Origin: Jaapia argillacea MUCL 33604
Taxonomy: Eukaryota > Basidiomycota > Agaricomycetes > Jaapiales > Jaapiaceae
Length of the DNA: 64,000 nucleotides
Reading direction: 5' to 3'
Assembly (NCBI GenBank): GCA_000697665.1
Contig: KL197716.1
Location: 1,142,159-1,206,158, forward strand
Part shown: positions 58,852-64,000 of the stretch, piece by piece
Position numbering within the stretch: position 1 is the first letter of the stretch
How the letters are laid out: each line of letters begins with the position of its first letter
Notes under the pieces: model-generated
Told to the model about the DNA's origin: nothing
The model's input: the letters and a program-made list of their open reading frames with translations, nothing else
The model's database searches: none
Program-made: the position numbers and the translations under genes

Positions 58852-60344
58852 ATGTCCGCCCCTACAGAATTTACTCGTGTCTTTCTGCACGAACGTCCTG
58901 AAACGGACTTTACCCCGACCACTTTCAAGAGTGAGCGGTTGTCGCTGGAGACGCTCAAACCTGGCAATGGAGAGATCCTTGTCAAGATAAACTGGCTTTC
59001 TCTGGACCCGGCTATGAGAGGGTATGTTAAAGATCAGCGGAGTTACTTGCCTCCGGTGAAGATTGGTGAGACGATGAGGGGGATGTGTTTGGGCACTGTC
59101 GTGGAAGCAGGTAGTGAGAGTGTGTTCAAGAAGGGTGATTTCGTGACTGGGGTTTTTGGTGAGTGTGATATTTAGGCGTATGCATTAGTCGCTTATACCC
59201 GATCAGGTTGGACAGAATATGCCGTAGCGAAGGACAAGGAGGCGACAAAGATCCAGTACGTCCACTTTGCGTCTAGTTGCCATCCGATTACCAACGTTTC
59301 CTAGAATCCCCAAAGGAGCTCAACTCATAGACTTCCTCGGGCCTCTCGGAACTTCAGGTGTGCTTAATCCGTCATTACTCGAAACCTTGTTGTGCTAATC
59401 CACTCATCAGGTCTCACCGCATACTTTGTCAGTCCCATTCCTCCCTTTCACTTATGGCCTTTCTCATTCCCCGTCTCTCAGGGCTTGAAAGACATCGGCC
59501 ACCTTAAAGCCGGCGAAACTCTTGTAGTTTCGGGAGCAGCAGGTTCGGTCGGTTCCATCGCCTGCCAACTGGGCAAGAAAGCCGGTGCCCGCGTCATCGC
59601 TATCGCTGGTTCTGCAGACAAGTGTGCTTTCCTCGAGAAAGAACTCGGGGTCGATGTGGCGTTGAATTACAAGGACTCTGACTTTTACCAGAAAGTGAAG
59701 AAAGAAGTTGGATACCTGGATGTGTATTTTGATAATGTTGGAGGTGATATGTTGGATTTCATGTTGACGAGGTTGAATAAGAATGCCAGGATCGTGCTGT
59801 GTGGTATGGTATTCTTTCATCATGATGTTTGGCCGCGCTGACATCGATGTTCAGGTGCTATCTCTGATTATAGTACGACCTTAGTCGTAAATTCATTTCT
59901 TGGCGCCCACTTATCATCCCCATTCAGATGCTGCAAAACCCAAAGGCTTATCATCCTACCTTACTCTCATTTCTCAACGTGCCAAAATCGAAGGATTCAT
60001 TGTGTGAGCACAAACTGACTCCTTGTCTGGGTGTTGTCTCGAAACTCATCACGCTCTTCTTATCAGCCTTGACTACAAAGAGCAATGGGCATCCGCCATA
60101 GTCGAAATGTCGAAATGGCTTGAAGATGGATCTCTGAAACGAAAATTCCATATCGTCGAAGGGTTGGAGAGTGCGCCCAGTGCACTGCCCATGTTATTCA
60201 CCGGCGGGAATACTGGGAAGTTGTGCGTCCTCCGTTCTCCATTGTTTCCTCTGACCTTCGGAACTTCTGTTCGTCACTGATATGAACTCTTTGCATTCCA
60301 TTAGGGTGGTCAAGGTTGCGGAGGTACCGACGGCAAAGTTGTAA
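58852..60344 (+). CDS. MDR-family NADP-dependent alkenal/enone reductase
   Basis: Zinc-free medium-chain dehydrogenase/reductase of the leukotriene B4 dehydrogenase/prostaglandin reductase group, which reduces alpha,beta-unsaturated carbonyls with NADPH in the cytosol. Start ATG 58852 (MSAPTEFTRVFLHERPETDF). Catalytic domain: EILVKINWLSLDPAMRGYVK, PPVKIGETMRGMCLGTVVEA, GDFVTGVFGWTEYAVA. Rossmann part: HLKAGETLVVSGAAGSVGSI with the AAGSVGS NADPH loop, ARVIAIAGSADKCAFLEKEL, YLDVYFDNVGGDMLDFML, IVLCGAISDY. C-terminal: RAKIEGFIVLDYKEQWASAI, FTGGNTGKLVVKVAEVPTAK then LTAA-type ending at TAA 60342-60344. Eight or so short introns, all in phase. Substrate not assigned. Confidence 0.9.
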
Positions 60345-60797
60345 TTTGTATATCGGACTCAGCGAACTCAGAAGATGTACGACTATCGTGAAAATCTGAT
60401 GAATCGCATGTGGCGATTTGGGCGATGAACTTGACAGACACGATAAGCCTCAAATCACCGACTCCTCTGCTCGAGACATGCATGTTGCCACCTGGGCAGC
60501 GTCTAAAGATGACTGAGGTAGAGTTCGACTTCTTTTCGATGCAATTATTGTGGGGTTGGTTGTCTCCAATTTTTCATCATTCGTCTTTCTTTGAAACTAG
60601 CTGCAGGCTCTCAGCTTAGCATCGTCCCTCAGTCTCTACAGTGGCAAGTGCGCTCGTCCATCCTAGGTTCAGTCATGATCCATTCCAACAACTAATTGTT
60701 CGTATTCCTTAGTATATCAGTACATTCATCCGAAGCTTAAACGCAACCGAAACGCATTAATGAAATGGACCCATTGGATATAACCCCAAGTCATCGC
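60345..60797. other. Convergent 3' spacer
   Basis: About 450 bp between the 3' ends of two convergent genes; no supported gene. It should hold both poly(A) regions. Confidence 0.5.
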
Positions 60798-62281
60798 TCA
60801 ATGGTGATGCTCAATCGTACCCTTTTCATCTCCAACAGAAGCAGTGGACAAATGACGACCCGCTAAGTCTTCACGCAGAGTCGCATGCCCAGAGTGTTCG
60901 GCATGTGCCTTGTGGGCGGCGAGAAACTCTTGTTGAGCATGAGGGAGGACTATCAATCACCGAAGCATCAGGGACATTCAACGGGAGTCATGTGGAGCTG
61001 GAGAAATGCGTACCTCGACTGGAATCGGTAAAGAAGAACTCGTAGCAAGTCGCAGCGAGAATCATGGCCGGGATGTTGGTCAGTGCGGCGATAGCAGCAT
61101 AGGTTCCTCCAGACGCCTTAGTACCCCAGATGGTCAAGGCCATTAAGCGGCCACCCAAGTCACGGGCAGTATTTGCGGCCACTAAGATATGGATCAGGAG
61201 GGGATCAGGGTATGATGAGGAGAGGAGGACTGACATCCAACAGGTGCGTAACCCCAGATCACGACAGCACTGTTTTCAAGAAGTCAATGTCAGGGTCAGG
61301 TCATGGATAGTAAGAGGATGGGAACGTACTAAGCGAAACCGATTACGAAGGGCACAGCAGCCGGGGGGGTGAAGAAGTTGGTGGGGTCGAGGCAAGACCA
61401 GATGGCCATACCAAGGACGAAATCCTACAAACACACAATGAGCTCAAATTGAAGGTTCCAGCCATTAATCGGACGGGACTCACAGACACGAATTCGTTCA
61501 AGAAGACGTATCCCAAGTTGGCACCTGTTGGGGCGTATAAACCGAAGATACCGGCGAGGCCTTGTGGTGTGAAGTTCACTGCCTCCAAAACTCCCTTGGC
61601 GGCCAAGACCTCTTCCAGCGCCTAAATTAAACAGAAACAAGGTGAGTGAGGGGTATAGTGAGGAGGATGTGTGCTTACTTTGATTTCACCCTTATATTGC
61701 ACATAGATCAACAAACAAGCGATGTACGCCCCAAAGATCTGGGAAATGATATATCTGCGGTCCGTCGGATTCAGCACTGCGAGGAAGATCGAACGTCGTT
61801 TGACTTACCTCGGGACCTTGCGAATGGGGAAGCCGCGGAAAATTGTCAAGGTGATGGTGACGCAGGGATTGAAATGACCACCAGAAGTCGAGGCACAGAT
61901 GACGAGAGCGAGGACTATACCCATCGCATACGCAATACCGACCTGGAGCAGAGCTGAACCGATACCCATCGTTAGTGCCCTTCCATCACAAACCAAGATC
62001 AGGACGTACATCCAACGGCTGGCTGGGATGTGAGGCCCCCGATAACGAAAGCCGCTGTTGAGCCGACTCCGCCATACACATAGAGGAACACCCCAAACTG
62101 CGAATTAATTCCCCTCAGCATCTATCATACAGATCATCAAGATATAACTCACGAATTCTGCAACACACTCCACAAACCAATGAGCACCTCTGTGTCTCTG
62201 CTTCTCCCACACCTGGAAGAAACCTGGTCGCTGGGTAACATCAGCGAGATGCACCACTCCGGACGTGTGATGATTATTCAT
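60798..62281 (-). CDS. Aquaporin/aquaglyceroporin with non-canonical NPA motifs
   Basis: MIP-family membrane channel. Start ATG 62281 (MNNHHTSGVVHLADVTQRPG). Six TM segments with short introns: WFVECVAEFFGVFLYVYGGV, ALLQVGIAYAMGIVLALVIC; loop B is SGGHFNPCVTITLTIFRGFP, giving NPC where NPA is expected; then RYIISQIFGAYIACLLIYVQ, GYVFLNEFVSDFVLGMAIWS, PPAAVPFVIGFAYAVVIWGY; loop E is VGLAANTARDLGGRLMALTI, giving NTA in place of the second NPA, with the conserved Arg of the selectivity filter (RDLG) kept. The C-terminal tail is His/Ala-rich and cytosolic, ending EHHH then TGA (60798-60800). The exon at about 61606-61450 carries a loop rich in Gly/Ala. Water, glycerol or another solute cannot be told from sequence alone. 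Confidence 0.88.
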
Positions 62282-64000
62282 GTCGAGGCCTTGCAATCGT
62301 CGAGTGGTAGAGGGGATGAGAGAAGAGCACGAAGAGCCGATGGCGGCCCTGTCCACCAGATACGTTCCAATTTATAGGTATGGTTTCCTCCACCCTCTTC
62401 ATCATCACCGGATTCGCTTCTGCTCCCGGTTACGACAAGACCAACGCGGGGGTGCTATAACGTGACCGGCTATGGAGGATGCGGGGTTGTGGGGAAACCT
62501 GTTCCTGATCTGTAAATTGATCGAGGCACAACAAATCATCCCTTTCGACTTGTTCGTTTTGAGATTTCTGCACCCCTCATTCTCTTGCCCTCCCTGACTC
62601 TCTTGAGTAGTAAAAAGAGCTCATCTGTTGGGATTCAGCTGTGTTATCTACGGTCATTACTCGGAACCTTGTATATGAAACTTCATCTATGCATTTTCAT
62701 GACTTATTCTCATCAATCAATGCCACCATGGCACAAATTTGGCTGCAATCTTTGTCTGGACGGATCGAGTCAATCGGCATTTGCGATCTGGTAAACCGAT
62801 AAAGTCGCTTCGGGATCTATAGCAACAACGCAAACATGCATTCTCCAGGACCATCGTGATCTCCCACTGGAGTGCTCGCGACGCCAACCACTACCATCGT
62901 GAAAATGATAACCGTACCGGATTCCTCTGGTCACCGAGCGGCCCACTCTTATCGAGGAAAGTTAGGACTCTTTCATTTTCGCGCTGCTAGGATGATAGAT
63001 CTTCTTGCCTCTTGTTCCTTGGCCGGCCTGCGTAAAAGTGATTTTCCCTCGGGTTCCGGTTTGCCGTATCAGCAGTGGGGCGACTCATACTGGCTTGCTT
63101 GGGGGTGAAACTCTAAAACATTCGTACGTTTGTCGTCCAATGGGCCGCCTCGCTGGACTTGTGACCTTTGTTGCATACGACGTCTACGGATATCGGTATA
63201 CCCCGTTGTGTTGAGTTCCTCCCGTTGGCGATGGGGTCGGGACATCGACTTGAGAATTTCGCGTCCAAATCAAGTTCTACTATCTCCCCTCGTCGCTCGA
63301 ACTCTCTGGTCCTCTCTCCGCAATCTCTGGACCCTCTTTGTCATCTACTTCGCAAGGATCGTCGACCTACCCAAACCTTTTCGTGGTGCATCCAGATCAT
63401 AACTAGCACTCGGAGATTCGAAAGCCCGTCGGTGTCTATCAAGCTCTCATCTGCACCCTAACTCTCTTGCGCTATTGAGTCGACATCGGATTGCTCGTTC
63501 CCCGTTTCCTCAAAAGACCTCACTTGCCTTTGTCCTCCGTTCGTGGACTTCGCCTCAATGAAGGTTTTGGCTCTCAGATCTCAGAGCTCCAATACCTGAG
63601 CTCGGAGAGCCGCAGGAGCGTAATGGCGAGTTGCATGTCCATGACCGAGTTGTCAATACTGACAGGCCCACTCCACGAACAACTTTTTCAACATGTCACC
63701 TCAACTCCATACTTCTCCAAGGTCAGCTGTTTCTTCTGCCTCCTCGCTTCGGGCGTCTCCACGCCCGTCTGTTTGTGTTGGGGTTAACCTGCAATCCTGA
63801 CTGACATCGTCCACGTGTAATTCGGCCGTATGTCTGTCATGACAATTCGAATTCCCGTCGTCTCAGTGCAATATTCTCGCTCTGTTACAAGCTGCCACCA
63901 GTGTCACAGCGATGCAAACACAAAGTCCCAGGAGGGGAACGCTAGAGCTCAAAATTCTTCCACACTGCAAACCTCGTCCTTCTTTACCATTCGCGCAATG
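62282..64000. other. 1.7 kb end region without a recognisable gene
   Basis: Upstream of the aquaporin start to the window end. Plus-strand frames at 63130-63461 and 63491-63787 are open but overlap in two phases and use non-ATG starts; composition is Ser/Arg/Leu-rich with no recognisable domain. A gene running off the right edge cannot be excluded. Confidence 0.4.

Overview
The window reads as nuclear DNA of a filamentous basidiomycete (Agaricomycetes). Genes are dense and cut by many short introns of about 50-60 bp, and several families are typical of mushroom genomes: a DUF6534 membrane protein, a NACHT-WD40 protein, F-box proteins with very divergent C-termini, a tyrosine-kinase-like protein kinase with an HGDLKGHN loop, and a DUF6729/AT-hook protein. 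I see no rRNA gene, CRISPR array, plasmid or viral segment, and no complete transposon. All assignments are by eye from translated exons; family names rest on remembered motifs, not on a search.

Layout. 1.0-2.7 kb: DUF6534 membrane protein (+). 3.2-4.5 kb: F-box protein (+). 4.9-7.5 kb: transketolase-family ThDP enzyme (-). 8.8-10.9 kb: AT-hook/DUF6729/Cys-rich protein (+). 11.6-13.5 kb: TKL-like kinase (+). 13.8-16.5 kb: a divergent beta-tubulin in 24 exons with 9-, 12- and 6-nt microexons (+). 17.1-18.9 kb: DUF1479 (YbiU-like) protein (+). 20.2-21.7 kb: C2H2-like zinc-finger protein (-). 22.2-23.1 kb: cyanase (-). 23.1-27.3 kb: no recognisable gene. 27.3-29.1 kb: conserved fungal protein with a likely mitochondrial presequence (-). 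29.3-30.9 kb: ER-lumenal DnaJ ending in KDEL (+). 31.2-33.5 kb: aspartic peptidase with altered catalytic motifs (-). 34.0-36.8 kb: RasGAP of the Gap1/IQGAP-related type (-). 38.8-41.8 kb: cullin-3 (-). 42.1-46.0 kb: exportin-T (-). 46.4-51.0 kb: NACHT-WD40 protein interrupted by one in-frame TGA (-). 51.3-52.9 kb: F-box protein (-). 53.1-55.5 kb: unrecognised single-TM protein with an AIM-like motif (+). 56.5-58.4 kb: GH5 exo-beta-1,3-glucanase (+). 58.9-60.3 kb: MDR NADP-dependent reductase (+). 60.8-62.3 kb: aquaporin with NPC and NTA in place of the two NPA motifs (-). The last 1.7 kb carries nothing I recognise.

The genes look like an ordinary mix of housekeeping functions (Ras signalling, ubiquitin ligase, tRNA export, ER folding, cytoskeleton, wall glucan remodelling, cyanate detoxification) with fast-evolving basidiomycete families, not one biosynthetic or defence cluster. 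Two tight divergent pairs share short intergenic promoters (29,089-29,257 and 52,924-53,116), and the run from 31.2 to 52.9 kb is entirely on the minus strand. The points most worth a second look are the tubulin gene with its microexons and alpha-like GQAG loop, the in-frame stop between the NACHT and WD40 halves, three GC-AG introns, the altered catalytic or pore motifs in the peptidase and aquaporin, and the membrane protein with an LC3/Atg8-type motif.
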